Shown here in pieces: positions 1-7,264 of a DNA stretch of 34,649 nt. The DNA is from Phycisphaeraceae bacterium (lineage in GTDB: Bacteria > Planctomycetota > Phycisphaerae > Phycisphaerales > Phycisphaeraceae). A program made the translations under genes and the position numbers. The stretch is taken from positions 1 through 34,649 of the forward strand of contig JANQKT010000167.1 of the NCBI GenBank assembly GCA_028280965.1, given 5' to 3'. Below the pieces are notes generated by a model. The model searched no databases. It was given only the letters and a program-made list of their open reading frames with translations, and was not told the origin of the DNA. Positions within the stretch are counted from its first letter, which is position 1, and each line of letters begins with the position of its first letter.

Positions 1-72
1 CAAGCCGTAACGCGCGAGCGTGCCCGCGGCACCGGCGGCGGCGAGGCCCAGCAGTTGGACGGGCGTGAGCAT
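1..72 (-). CDS. crcB: CrcB-like fluoride channel, N-terminal fragment
   Basis: The minus strand reads open from an ATG at 70-72 to the window edge, giving only the first 24 residues (MLTPVQLLGLAAAG, then AGTLARYGL). The glycine/alanine-rich hydrophobic start followed by G-x-L-A-R-Y matches the first transmembrane helix of CrcB/Fluc proteins, small dual-topology channels that export fluoride. The ATG 11 bases further upstream is out of frame, so this start is preferred. No Shine-Dalgarno is visible. The gene is divergent from the membrane protein at 171. With 24 residues the family call is tentative; another small membrane protein is possible. Confidence 0.55.
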   Translation of the reverse strand, partial: MLTPVQLLGLAAAGAAGTLARYGL

Positions 73-106
73 GGGGGTGTCATCGGCGGGACGACGGATC
101 AGGCAG

Positions 107-134
107 TGAAAATAGCCGCGACCGCTATTTTTCA
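107..134. promoter_or_regulatory. Hairpin in the divergent intergenic region
   Basis: Arms TGAAAATAGC (107-116) and GCTATTTTTCA (124-134) pair over 10 bp with one bulged T and a 7-nt loop. It lies between the CrcB-like gene (minus) and the membrane protein at 171 (plus). A TATACT at 142-147 is a possible -10 box for the plus-strand gene. The hairpin could be an operator or a leader structure of the minus-strand transcript; neither role is shown by the sequence. Confidence 0.35.
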
Positions 135-170
135 TCAGACGTATACTCATCGATTCGCTACCGATCCACC

Positions 171-1490
171 ATGCCCAACCCCCACTACCAGCACGTGCTC
201 GAGCAGGACCGCGCCTTGCCAGCCCCGGTCCGCTGGCTGACGCGCGCGATGAGCTCGTGGTGGCTGATCATGACGCTTAGCCTCTTCGTCGCCGGCACCG
301 TTGCGTTCGCGCTCGTGCCCGTCGGCGGGCGCTACCTCTGGCAGCACCGCCTGATCGATGCGACCCAACAGCAGGTGCTGACGGGCTGGCCGCTGATCAC
401 CGGGGCCTGGCTGCTGGCGGCGGTCATCCTGTGGGCCGGTTTCCGCCGACTGCCCTGGCGCATGGACAGCCTCGGGCGCATGGTCTGCGTGCTCGGGCTG
501 GCGATCATCCTTGTCAGCCAGTCGTGGGCGTTCAACCAGCAGACGACCGGCGTCGCGGCGGTGCCCGTCTCGCCAAGCGACGCCAGCGGCAAGCCCGACC
601 CGCTGACGCTGACCTACACGACGCGCTTCGGCGACCCGACCGAGCGCGTCCTGGTCGTCATGGTCAGCGGTGCCGACCCGGTCCAGGTCCCGCTCGACCG
701 GCTGCCGCGTTGGAACGACGCCACGGGCGAAGCGATGCCATCCATCAAGCTGCACAAGGACCCGGCGCTGGCCGCGACCGTGGGGTTTGAAACGCGCATC
801 GTCCCGACCGCCTACGTTGCCGACGGCACGCTTAGCGAAAACGAAGAGGGTCAACAGACCGCGACACCGACGCCGACCGGCGGACGCAACCAGACCGCCC
901 TGCCGTACCCGTCCAACGCCCTGCTCGCCGTTGAGATCACGACCGACACCGACACGGGCACAACCACGACCACCGCCTGGCTGCCGTTTGAACCCGAAGG
1001 CACGGATGTGATCGCGCCCACGCGCTTCTTCTCGGTCGAGGGCCGCGGCCAGATCGGCCTGGCGTTCCGCCCGGTGAGCCGGAAGCTGCCGTTCGCGATG
1101 GCGTTGACGACACAGGGCGACGTGCGTCCGGGCATACCGGTGCTTTACATCGCCGACGCCGACGCGGGCGGGACTATCACGCAGCCCGCAGCCTTTACCT
1201 TCGAAGACCTCAGCAACACGCCGACATACAGCGCCTACCACGCGGACGGCCGGCGCAGCGAATACGTTTTGGGCCTGGTACAAAGCCCAAGCGAGACCGA
1301 TGTTCGCCGAGGCCTCGTAACCGTGACGCGTCAACCCGCTTCGCTCTTCATCACCGCCGGGCTGCTCACGTTTGTGGTGGGCGTCGTGCTAGACCTGCTG
1401 CTGGGCTGGCTCGGCCCGGCGCCGAAACGAAACCATCAAAACTCGACCAAACCCGCCGCCAAGCCCGAGGCCGATGGTGCTGCTGCCTGA
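171..1490 (+). CDS. Membrane protein, possibly ResB-like
   Basis: A 439-residue protein not firmly recognised. Three hydrophobic segments occur near the N terminus (about residues 25-48, 67-85 and 100-122), then a large soluble region of about 250 residues rich in beta-prone and Thr/Asp stretches, then a C-terminal helix (about 395-418) and a short basic tail. This is N-terminal helices, an extracytoplasmic domain and a final helix. Parts of the second half (FRPVSRKLPFAMAL, and VTVTRQPASLFITAG just before the last helix) recall ResB/Ccs1 proteins of cytochrome c maturation. The match is weak, and no haem-ligand or Ccs neighbours are present. The stop overlaps the following glycosylase start by 17 bases in a different frame, so the two genes are probably co-transcribed. 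Confidence 0.6.
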   Translation: MPNPHYQHVLEQDRALPAPVRWLTRAMSSWWLIMTLSLFVAGTVAFALVPVGGRYLWQHRLIDATQQQVLTGWPLITGAWLLAAVILWAGFRRLPWRMDSLGRMVCVLGLAIILVSQSWAFNQQTTGVAAVPVSPSDASGKPDPLTLTYTTRFGDPTERVLVVMVSGADPVQVPLDRLPRWNDATGEAMPSIKLHKDPALAATVGFETRIVPTAYVADGTLSENEEGQQTATPTPTGGRNQTALPYPSNALLAVEITTDTDTGTTTTTAWLPFEPEGTDVIAPTRFFSVEGRGQIGLAFRPVSRKLPFAMALTTQGDVRPGIPVLYIADADAGGTITQPAAFTFEDLSNTPTYSAYHADGRRSEYVLGLVQSPSETDVRRGLVTVTRQPASLFITAGLLTFVVGVVLDLLLGWLGPAPKRNHQNSTKPAAKPEADGAAA

Positions 1491-2145
1491 CCCGCCGGCC
1501 GAATCGCTGCCACGGCTGACACGATCATTTTGTCGGCGTGACACGGTCACCGTCGCGCGTGCGCTGCTGGGGCAACTGCTCGTCCGCCGACTGAAAGACG
1601 GCACGCGGTTGTCCGGCCTGATCGTTGAGACCGAGGCCTACCTCGGCCCGGACGACCGCGCGGCGCACACCTATAACCATCACCGCAGCCCGCGCAACCA
1701 GTCGATGTGGGGCCCGGCCGGCCACGCGTACGTCTACTTCACCTACGGCATGCACCACTGCATGAACGTCGTCACGCGCGACGAGCACTGTCCCCAGGCC
1801 GTGCTGATCCGCGCGCTCCAGCCGATCGAAGGCCATCAAGCGATGCGGCTTCTCCGTCAGCCGAACCCCGCGAAACCCCTTCCGAATGACACCAATCTGT
1901 GCTCCGGCCCCGCCAAGCTCTGCAAGGCCTTCGCCATCGCTCGGGCGCTCGACGGGATCGACCTGATTACCAGCGATGAACTCTGGCTGGAGCGGGCCCG
2001 GACCCGCGCGCTGCCAAACAAAAATATCGCCGTCGGCCCGCGCATCGGCATCCAGAGCAGCGGCGACTGGGCCGACAAGCCCCTGCGGTTCGCCGTCCGC
2101 GGCAGCCCGTACATCAGCCGGCCCAGCGGATTCACCAAGACCTGA
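1474..2145 (+). CDS. mpg: 3-methyladenine DNA glycosylase (AAG/MPG family)
   Basis: A 223-residue enzyme that excises alkylated purines (3-methyladenine, hypoxanthine) in base excision repair. The family signature VETEAYLGPDDRAAH is at residues 51-65. By alignment with human AAG, E54 is the general base (human E125), Y56 the intercalating or stacking tyrosine and H65 the counterpart of H136. FTYGMHHCMNVV follows as expected, and the length is normal for bacterial members. The ATG lies inside the end of the upstream membrane protein gene (17-base overlap), pointing to translational coupling. Starting at this ATG keeps the usual short N-terminal tail before the LTRSFCRRDTV region. Confidence 0.93.
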   Translation: MVLLPDPPAESLPRLTRSFCRRDTVTVARALLGQLLVRRLKDGTRLSGLIVETEAYLGPDDRAAHTYNHHRSPRNQSMWGPAGHAYVYFTYGMHHCMNVVTRDEHCPQAVLIRALQPIEGHQAMRLLRQPNPAKPLPNDTNLCSGPAKLCKAFAIARALDGIDLITSDELWLERARTRALPNKNIAVGPRIGIQSSGDWADKPLRFAVRGSPYISRPSGFTKT

Positions 2146-2242
2146 CCGATCTGCCTAGCACACGGCCCGCCGGGCAGGTACAGTAGCGCTTCGCGCACAG
2201 CCCACTCCTTACACAGGCCCGAGCCCCGCCCGGACCCACGCG

Positions 2243-3922
2243 ATGAACCCGACCGAAGAACCGAACCCGCCTGCCCCCGGAAGCGAGAACCCCCGGCCCG
2301 CGCCGGAGGTGCACGGCACACCGACGCCGGAACCAGCACCCTCCGCGGCGACAGCCGAATCCGCTCCTGCCGAGCCCACAGTAACCCCCGCGCCCACCGC
2401 CGCGGACCTCGACGCCGAGGTCCAGGCCGCGCTCGGCGACCAGAGCGTCGAACAGCTCATGGATCAGGCCGAGGCCGCTGCAGCAGCCGGGGCCTCAGAC
2501 GCATCCCCCGAAGAAGAACAACCCGTCCACCACGAGATCCGCCGGGGCCGCATCTCCGCGATCCGCGGCGAGGACGTCTTCGTCGATATCAGCGGCGACA
2601 CCGGCAAGCTCCAGGGCGTCGTCCCGCTGCAACAGTTCGAGCGCGCCCCGCGCCTCGGGTCGATCATGGACTTCGTCGTCGATCACATCGATGAGGGCCA
2701 GGGCCTGATGTTCCTCTCGCGCGAGGGCGCGATCTCCCGCACGACCTGGGACACGATCCACAAGGGCAGCGTCGTCGAGGCCCGCGTCACCGGCCACAAC
2801 AAGGGCGGGCTCGAGCTCGAGCTCGTCGGCCGGATCCGCGCCTTCATGCCCGCCAGCCAGGTGGACCTGCACCACATCGAGGACTTCGAGCCCTTCGTCG
2901 GCACCAAGGTCGACGCGACCGTCACCGAAGTCGACCGCAAACACAAGAAGGTCATGCTCAGCCGGCGGGCCTTCCTCGAGCACGCCCGCAAGGCGTCCAA
3001 AGACAAGCTCATGGCCACCCTTGAGGTCGGCGCCGTCCTCGATGGCAAGGTCTCCAACGTTATGGACTACGGCGCGTTCATCGACATCGGCGGGGTCGAC
3101 GGGCTCTGCCACGTCTCGGACATGTCCTACCAGCACGTCCACAAGCCCGGCGACATCGTCAAGAAGGGCCAGGACGTCCAGGTCAAGGTCCTCAAGATCG
3201 ACAAGGGCAAAGGCCGGATCGCGTTAGGCATGAAGCAGGTACAGCCCGACCCCTGGGAGACCCGGGCCGGCGACATCCGCGTCGGCGAGCAGGTCAACGG
3301 CACGGTCATCCGCACCGCCAACTTCGGCGCGTTCGTCTCCGTCGCCGAAGGCGTCGAGGCCCTGCTGCCGATCTCCGAGATCAGCTGGAAGCGCATCAAC
3401 AAGTGCGAAGACGTCATCAGCGTCGGACAGGTGCTGCAGCTCAAGGTGCTGACGTTTGATCCGAAGAAGCGCAAGATGTCGCTGAGCCTCAAGCAGGTCG
3501 CCGGCGACCCCTGGGCCGACGCCGTCGCGAAATACGCCGAGGATTCCTGGGTGCAGGGCAAGGTCGTCAGCGTGCAGGACTTCGGCGCGTTCGTCGAGCT
3601 CGAGGAAGGCGTCGAGGGCCTGGCTCACATCTCCGAGCTCTCCGAGCAGCGCGTCAAGCTCGTCACCGACATCCTCAACGTCGGTGACGAGAAGAACTTC
3701 CGCATCAAGACCATCGACACCGACAAGCGCAAGATCGCGCTGAGCCTCCGCAAAGAGTCCGGCCCCAAGGGCGGCGACCGTGGTGGCCGTGGCGGCAAGG
3801 GCCAGGAAGAAGTCAAGCTCTTCAAGACCACCGCGAAGAAGCAGCCCAAAGAAAACCTCAAGGGCGGCATGGACCTCGGCGGCGTCGGCCTCGGCGGGCT
3901 GTCGATGGATGATCTGAAGTAA
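2243..3922 (+). CDS. rpsA: 30S ribosomal protein S1 (five S1 domains)
   Basis: A 559-residue RNA-binding protein that brings mRNA to the 30S subunit. After a Pro/Ala/Glu-rich, probably disordered N-terminal stretch of about 90 residues come five S1 OB-fold repeats at about 95-160, 174-243, 262-329, 348-417 and 433-504. Repeats 3-5 have the classic GxVxxxxDYGAFIDIG, NFGAFVSV and DFGAFVEL cores followed by HVSDMS, PISEIS and HISELS. The tail is Gly/Lys-rich (GGDRGGRGGKG). E. coli S1 has six repeats; five with divergent first ones is common elsewhere. The start is the first ATG; no Shine-Dalgarno is visible. A TACAGT at 2179-2184 is a possible -10 box giving a leader of about 55 nt, reasonable for the autogenously controlled S1. 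Confidence 0.93.
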   Translation: MNPTEEPNPPAPGSENPRPAPEVHGTPTPEPAPSAATAESAPAEPTVTPAPTAADLDAEVQAALGDQSVEQLMDQAEAAAAAGASDASPEEEQPVHHEIRRGRISAIRGEDVFVDISGDTGKLQGVVPLQQFERAPRLGSIMDFVVDHIDEGQGLMFLSREGAISRTTWDTIHKGSVVEARVTGHNKGGLELELVGRIRAFMPASQVDLHHIEDFEPFVGTKVDATVTEVDRKHKKVMLSRRAFLEHARKASKDKLMATLEVGAVLDGKVSNVMDYGAFIDIGGVDGLCHVSDMSYQHVHKPGDIVKKGQDVQVKVLKIDKGKGRIALGMKQVQPDPWETRAGDIRVGEQVNGTVIRTANFGAFVSVAEGVEALLPISEISWKRINKCEDVISVGQVLQLKVLTFDPKKRKMSLSLKQVAGDPWADAVAKYAEDSWVQGKVVSVQDFGAFVELEEGVEGLAHISELSEQRVKLVTDILNVGDEKNFRIKTIDTDKRKIALSLRKESGPKGGDRGGRGGKGQEEVKLFKTTAKKQPKENLKGGMDLGGVGLGGLSMDDLK

Positions 3923-3944
3923 TTGCTAAGCGGACAACCGAACC

Positions 3945-4370
3945 ATGCTGACGATAAGCATCATTTTGTTCTCTATAGCAATTCTTATCCTGGCAAACAG
4001 CCTCCGATTAGCGATTATTGAAACGAAGCGCCTGAATCAAGTTTGCTCATCGAACTGCCAAGGATTTGCATGGTTCCGGCTCAATCCGAACAGCCGAGCT
4101 AAAGATATTCGCGCCTTTCTTCGCCTTGTTCATGAAGCATTTTGTCTCGATAAAGACCGATGGCTCCGCATTGGGCCAGATGTCAAGATCATGGATTTGT
4201 ACCGCGCCGTCACGCCTGGCCTCAGCGATAATCTAGAACTGGAGTTTTTCGCGATCGATCTCGAAGAAAAGTATGGCTTCAAACTGGAAGATCATTGGAA
4301 CGATTCTCTCGGCTTCGGTGAACTCTACAGTCGTATCAAAGACCGCCGGGTGCCACACAACTTGCTTTAG
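3945..4370 (+). CDS. Membrane-anchored acyl-carrier-like protein, unknown role
   Basis: A 141-residue protein of unknown function. Residues 2-24 form one hydrophobic helix (LTISIILFSIAILILANSL), a likely N-terminal anchor. The C-terminal half (about 60-130) has the helix-turn pattern of acyl-carrier-like domains: LSDNLELEFFAIDLEEKYGFKLED resembles the D-S-L-D/E-x-V-E-L region after which acyl carriers continue with LEEEFGI. The position of the phosphopantetheine serine is occupied by asparagine (SDNLELE), so it would not carry a prosthetic group. The coding sequence is visibly richer in A/T than its neighbours, with codons such as ATA, TTA and AAA that are rare nearby, consistent with recent acquisition. 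It starts 22 bases after the S1 stop with no clear Shine-Dalgarno. Confidence 0.6.
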   Translation: MLTISIILFSIAILILANSLRLAIIETKRLNQVCSSNCQGFAWFRLNPNSRAKDIRAFLRLVHEAFCLDKDRWLRIGPDVKIMDLYRAVTPGLSDNLELEFFAIDLEEKYGFKLEDHWNDSLGFGELYSRIKDRRVPHNLL

Positions 4371-4429
4371 CAGGCTAAGGGCGGATGAAACGCGATAGGT
4401 AAGCTCACACATAGCTGCCTTCGACAGTT

Positions 4430-5833
4430 ATGTGGCACCCCGACCCGATGAGCGAGCAACAGACCACCACCTGCGACCTCGCCATCATCGGCGCCGGCGC
4501 CGCGGGCCTGATGGCCGCGATCTTTGCGGGCCGCCATGCCCCGCCTGACACAAGGGTCGTTCTGCTGGACGGTGCTAAGAAGATTGGCGCCAAGATCCTC
4601 ATCGCTGGTGGCGGACGCTGTAACGTGACGCACGATGTCGTGACCACCGCCGACTACTTCGGCGGGGTATCGAATAATACGATCAAGAAGGTCCTCAGGT
4701 CATTCTCTGTCAAAGAAACAACCGCGTTCTTCAATGAACTCGGCGTCGAGCTGAAGCGTGAGCACACCGGTAAGCTCTTCCCGACAACCGACAAGGCCCG
4801 TACGGTGCTGGACGCCCTGCTCAGAGCGGTGAATGATGCGGGCGTCGAACTGCGAACCAACAGCCGAGTGTTGAGTATTGAAAGGTGGGATAGGCTTCCA
4901 GCCTGTCGTCACGGCGAAGCCGTGAATCAACCGAACACTGACAGGGGTAGTGATTCAGGCCTTCGGCCTGACGACAGGCAAGATGCCTATCCCACCAACG
5001 CCCGCATATTCAAGATCAGCATCGAAGGCCAACTCCCCCTGCACGCCAGACGCATCATCCTCGCGACCGGCGGCAAGGCCCTGCCCTCCACCGGGTCCGA
5101 TGGCTTCGGTTACACGCTCGCCAAGTCCCTCGGCCACACGGTCACCGAGACCTGGCCCGCGCTCGTGCCGCTGAACCTTGAAGCCGGACACTGGCTCACG
5201 CAGCTATCTGGCATCACCATCGACGTCGAGTTGACGCTTAGCGGCAAGACCGGCAAGGCACTCTACAAGCAGGCCGGCCCGTTGCTGTTGTCCCACTTCG
5301 GCGTGACCGGGCCCGCGGCGATGGACATGAGCCGGCACCTGCGCGACTATGCCGACCAGGCCCCCCGGAAGCTGACGGCGAGTGTGATGCCTGGCGAATC
5401 GTTTGAATCCTTGGACAATTGGTTGCTTGAGCAGGCGCAACAACAACCGACCAAGGCGATCCGCACGCCGCTGAAGCGGCGGCTGCCGGACCGGTTTGTT
5501 GATGCGCTGCTGGAGCGCCAGCTCGGGGTCGAGGCCGCGCAGCCGCTTTCGAGGTTGAGCAAGGACGACCGCAAGGCCCTGTGCCACGCGCTCACCGCCC
5601 TGCCGCTGCCGGTCGTGGGCGACCGCGGGTTCAAGCACGCCGAGGTCACCGCGGGCGGCGTGCCGGTCAACGAGGTGCAGACCACGACGATGGCGAGCAA
5701 GGCCTGCGACGGGCTGTACCTGTGCGGTGAGATCCTTGATGTGGACGGCCGGATCGGCGGGTACAATTTCCAGTGGGCCTGGTGCACCGGCAGGTTGGCT
5801 GGTTTAGCTTCCGCGAAAGAACGCCCGGGGTAG
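4430..5833 (+). CDS. BaiN/RdsA-family FAD-dependent oxidoreductase (HI0933-like) with an inserted repeat
   Basis: A 467-residue flavoprotein of the HI0933/YhiN/BaiN family. The FAD-binding GxGxxG is in AIIGAGAAGLMAAIFAG (about residues 18-34), followed by the family marker KIGAKILIAGGGRCNVTH (about 51-68). ILATGGKALPSTGSDGFGY and C-terminal AEVTAGGV and LYLCGEILDVDGRIGGYNFQWAW complete the family pattern. The substrate cannot be told. An alternative start at 4448 (MSEQQ) brings the N terminus closer to the usual length. Between LSIE and ARIFKI the protein has about 38 extra residues (about 152-190) encoded by a palindromic DNA element that keeps the frame open. The rest of the fold is intact, so the gene is probably functional. 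Confidence 0.9.
   Translation: MWHPDPMSEQQTTTCDLAIIGAGAAGLMAAIFAGRHAPPDTRVVLLDGAKKIGAKILIAGGGRCNVTHDVVTTADYFGGVSNNTIKKVLRSFSVKETTAFFNELGVELKREHTGKLFPTTDKARTVLDALLRAVNDAGVELRTNSRVLSIERWDRLPACRHGEAVNQPNTDRGSDSGLRPDDRQDAYPTNARIFKISIEGQLPLHARRIILATGGKALPSTGSDGFGYTLAKSLGHTVTETWPALVPLNLEAGHWLTQLSGITIDVELTLSGKTGKALYKQAGPLLLSHFGVTGPAAMDMSRHLRDYADQAPRKLTASVMPGESFESLDNWLLEQAQQQPTKAIRTPLKRRLPDRFVDALLERQLGVEAAQPLSRLSKDDRKALCHALTALPLPVVGDRGFKHAEVTAGGVPVNEVQTTTMASKACDGLYLCGEILDVDGRIGGYNFQWAWCTGRLAGLASAKERPG
4884..4996. repeat. REP-like palindromic element inserted in-frame in a coding gene
   Basis: A 113-base element starting GGTGGGATAGGC and ending GCCTATCCCACC. The two halves are imperfect inverted copies of each other. 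Each half contains two small hairpins: AGGCT-TCC-AGCCT (4892-4904) and TCACGGC-GAA-GCCGTGA (4909-4925) in the left half; TCAGGCC-TTC-GGCCTGA (4955-4971) and AGGCA-AGA-TGCCT (4976-4988) in the right half. The pattern is 5-bp plus 7-bp stems mirrored as 7-bp plus 5-bp, typical of paired REP/BIME units. It sits within the flavoprotein gene and adds about 38 residues without a stop or frameshift. Confidence 0.85.
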
Positions 5834-5856
5834 CCACCACAGGGCGTTAACTGCGG

Positions 5857-5862
5857 TACGAT
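5857..5862 (+). promoter_or_regulatory. -10-like box of pgsA
   Basis: TACGAT ends 7 nt before the ATG at 5870, the normal distance from a -10 box to the transcription start. If used, the pgsA mRNA would begin at or next to its start codon. No -35 hexamer is recognisable. Confidence 0.4.
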
Positions 5863-5869
5863 GCGCGCA

Positions 5870-6535
5870 ATGCCCGCACGCAGGCACATCCCCAACCTCC
5901 TGACGATGCTCCGCCTGGTGCTCGCGGCGGTGTTCTTCGTCATGCTCGCCTGGTACCGCTTCGATGATGAGCGGTTCTGGGTCCTGCTGCCCGCGATCGG
6001 GGTCTTCATCGCCGCGGCCCTGACCGATGTGCTCGACGGCGCGCTAGCCCGGCGGTGGCAGGTCGAGTCCAAGTTCGGGCGGATCATGGACCCGTTCTGC
6101 GACAAGGTGCTCATCCTCGGGGCCCTGTGCTTCCTCGCTGGGCCGGGGTTTACCCACCAGATCGATCTGTTTGAAGACAACATATTCGCCGGCGTGAAGT
6201 TTGAGCAACAGTCCGGCGTCTGGCCGTGGATGGTCGTCGTGATCCTCGCCCGCGAGCTACTGGTCACCGGCATCCGCGGGGAACTCGAGGGCTCCGGCCA
6301 CCAATTCGGCGCAAACCTCTGGGGCAAGCTGAAGATGATCCTCCAGTCCGTTGTCGTCCCGGCGGTGCTGCTGACCGTGTACCTGATCGATTCGGAGTTC
6401 CAGTTCGCCGACAAGCTGCTCCTGCCGCGCGACATCCTCATCTACACAACCGTCGTCGTCACCGTGCTCAGCGGTCTGCCTTACCTCACCGGCGCGTACC
6501 GTGTGACGAAAGCAGAGTCCGAACAGCGGCAGTAA
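5870..6535 (+). CDS. pgsA: CDP-diacylglycerol-glycerol-3-phosphate 3-phosphatidyltransferase
   Basis: An integral membrane enzyme making phosphatidylglycerol phosphate from CDP-diacylglycerol and glycerol-3-phosphate, the committed step to phosphatidylglycerol. The CDP-alcohol phosphotransferase signature DGx2ARx8Gx3Dx3D is complete: D56-G57, A60-R61, G70, D74 and D78. N-terminal HIPNLLTMLRLVLA is typical of PgsA, and several hydrophobic helices follow (about 10-30, 35-52, 85-105, 120-145, 155-180 and 190-210). Two in-frame ATGs exist at 5861 and 5870; the second is chosen because the -10-like TACGAT overlaps the first and fits a transcript starting at 5870. Other CDP-alcohol phosphotransferases are possible, but the N terminus favours PgsA. 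Confidence 0.88.
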   Translation: MPARRHIPNLLTMLRLVLAAVFFVMLAWYRFDDERFWVLLPAIGVFIAAALTDVLDGALARRWQVESKFGRIMDPFCDKVLILGALCFLAGPGFTHQIDLFEDNIFAGVKFEQQSGVWPWMVVVILARELLVTGIRGELEGSGHQFGANLWGKLKMILQSVVVPAVLLTVYLIDSEFQFADKLLLPRDILIYTTVVVTVLSGLPYLTGAYRVTKAESEQRQ

Positions 6536-6696
6536 ACACCCATCTTTATTGGACCGCCGACCGGACAAGCGCAACACCTTGCCCCGCTTGAACGTCTTTC
6601 CTTGTGAATTGCGTGGGTGTTGTTTAATGCCCGCGCGCCGCTGTGCCGATCTTCCGGATATGCAAGGCACAGCCGCTCAACCAGGCCGGCCGCGAT

Positions 6697-6700
6697 GGAG
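6697..6700 (+). promoter_or_regulatory. Shine-Dalgarno fixing the start of the MshEN protein
   Basis: GGAG lies 7 nt before the ATG at 6708. It supports this start over the frame extension upstream to 6549, whose residues (Arg/Cys/Pro-rich) look non-coding. Confidence 0.6.
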
Positions 6701-6707
6701 CAAAGCG

Positions 6708-7163
6708 ATGGACAACGACCTGATCGGACAGATCCTCATCCAGCAAGGGGTGATGAACCCCGAACAGGTCGATCAGGCATTGCAGGCCCAGCAGGGAACG
6801 GAGAAACCGCTGGGCCGGATCGCTCAGGAGCTGTTTGAGATCAGCGCGGCGAGCGTGATGATGGCGTTGGCCGAGCAGATCGCCCGGCGGTCGCCGCAGG
6901 CCTCGCTCGCCACCGAACAGTTCGACCCCCAGTGCCTGCGGCTGATCTCGGCGAAGGACGCGTGGGACCGCCTGATCCTGCCGATCCGTTTCGAGGACGG
7001 CGAGCTGCTGTGCGCGACAACGGTCGAGACCCTGCCCGCCGCGATCGAGCTCTTGCAGGCCCGGCTGGACTGCCCGTACCACTTCGCGATCGCCGAGATG
7101 CGCCCGATCGAGGAGTTCATCGCGTCGCTGTACGCGTATGAGGGCGTTGAAGTGATTGACTAA
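6708..7163 (+). CDS. Stand-alone MshEN/GspE N-terminal domain protein
   Basis: A 151-residue protein beginning MDNDLIGQILIQQGVMNPEQ and continuing VDQALQAQQ, PLGRIAQELFEIS, VMMALAEQIA. This is the two-helix-bundle pattern of the N-terminal domain of type II secretion and type IV pilus ATPases (GspE/PilB/MshE), which in some proteins binds cyclic di-GMP. The ATPase part is absent. The second half (about 70-145) looks like the rest of the GspE N-terminal region, with ILPIRFEDGELLCATT and PYHFAIAEMRPIEEFI. It could act as a regulatory or adaptor protein; no partner genes are next to it. The 3' end faces cysS, with a palindromic repeat between them. Confidence 0.75.
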   Translation: MDNDLIGQILIQQGVMNPEQVDQALQAQQGTEKPLGRIAQELFEISAASVMMALAEQIARRSPQASLATEQFDPQCLRLISAKDAWDRLILPIRFEDGELLCATTVETLPAAIELLQARLDCPYHFAIAEMRPIEEFIASLYAYEGVEVID

Positions 7164-7175
7164 AGACATCCATGT

Positions 7176-7264
7176 CTAACGTGTCGCGGGCGACGCGCGG
7201 CGTCCCGTTTGATACATCTCAATCGACCCGCTCGGGACGCTGCGCGTCGCCCGCGGCACGTTAG
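7176..7264. repeat. Palindromic element, family A copy 1, at a convergent junction
   Basis: Arms of 32 nt (7176-7207 and 7233-7264) pair along their whole length with two G.U wobbles around a 25-nt spacer. The inner core CGGGCGACGCGCGGCG matches the arm of the element at 22561-22645 (CGGGTGACGCGCAGCG). The right arm contains the cysS stop codon (7261-7263). The element lies between the MshEN gene (plus) and cysS (minus) and could also end transcription from both sides, although no T-run follows. Confidence 0.85.

Noticed and set aside
73..170. Fluoride riboswitch upstream of the CrcB-like gene
   Set aside because: A GATG-containing stretch is present near the start, but I cannot build the conserved pseudoknot; only an AT-rich hairpin is clear. 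A covariance search (RF01734) would decide.
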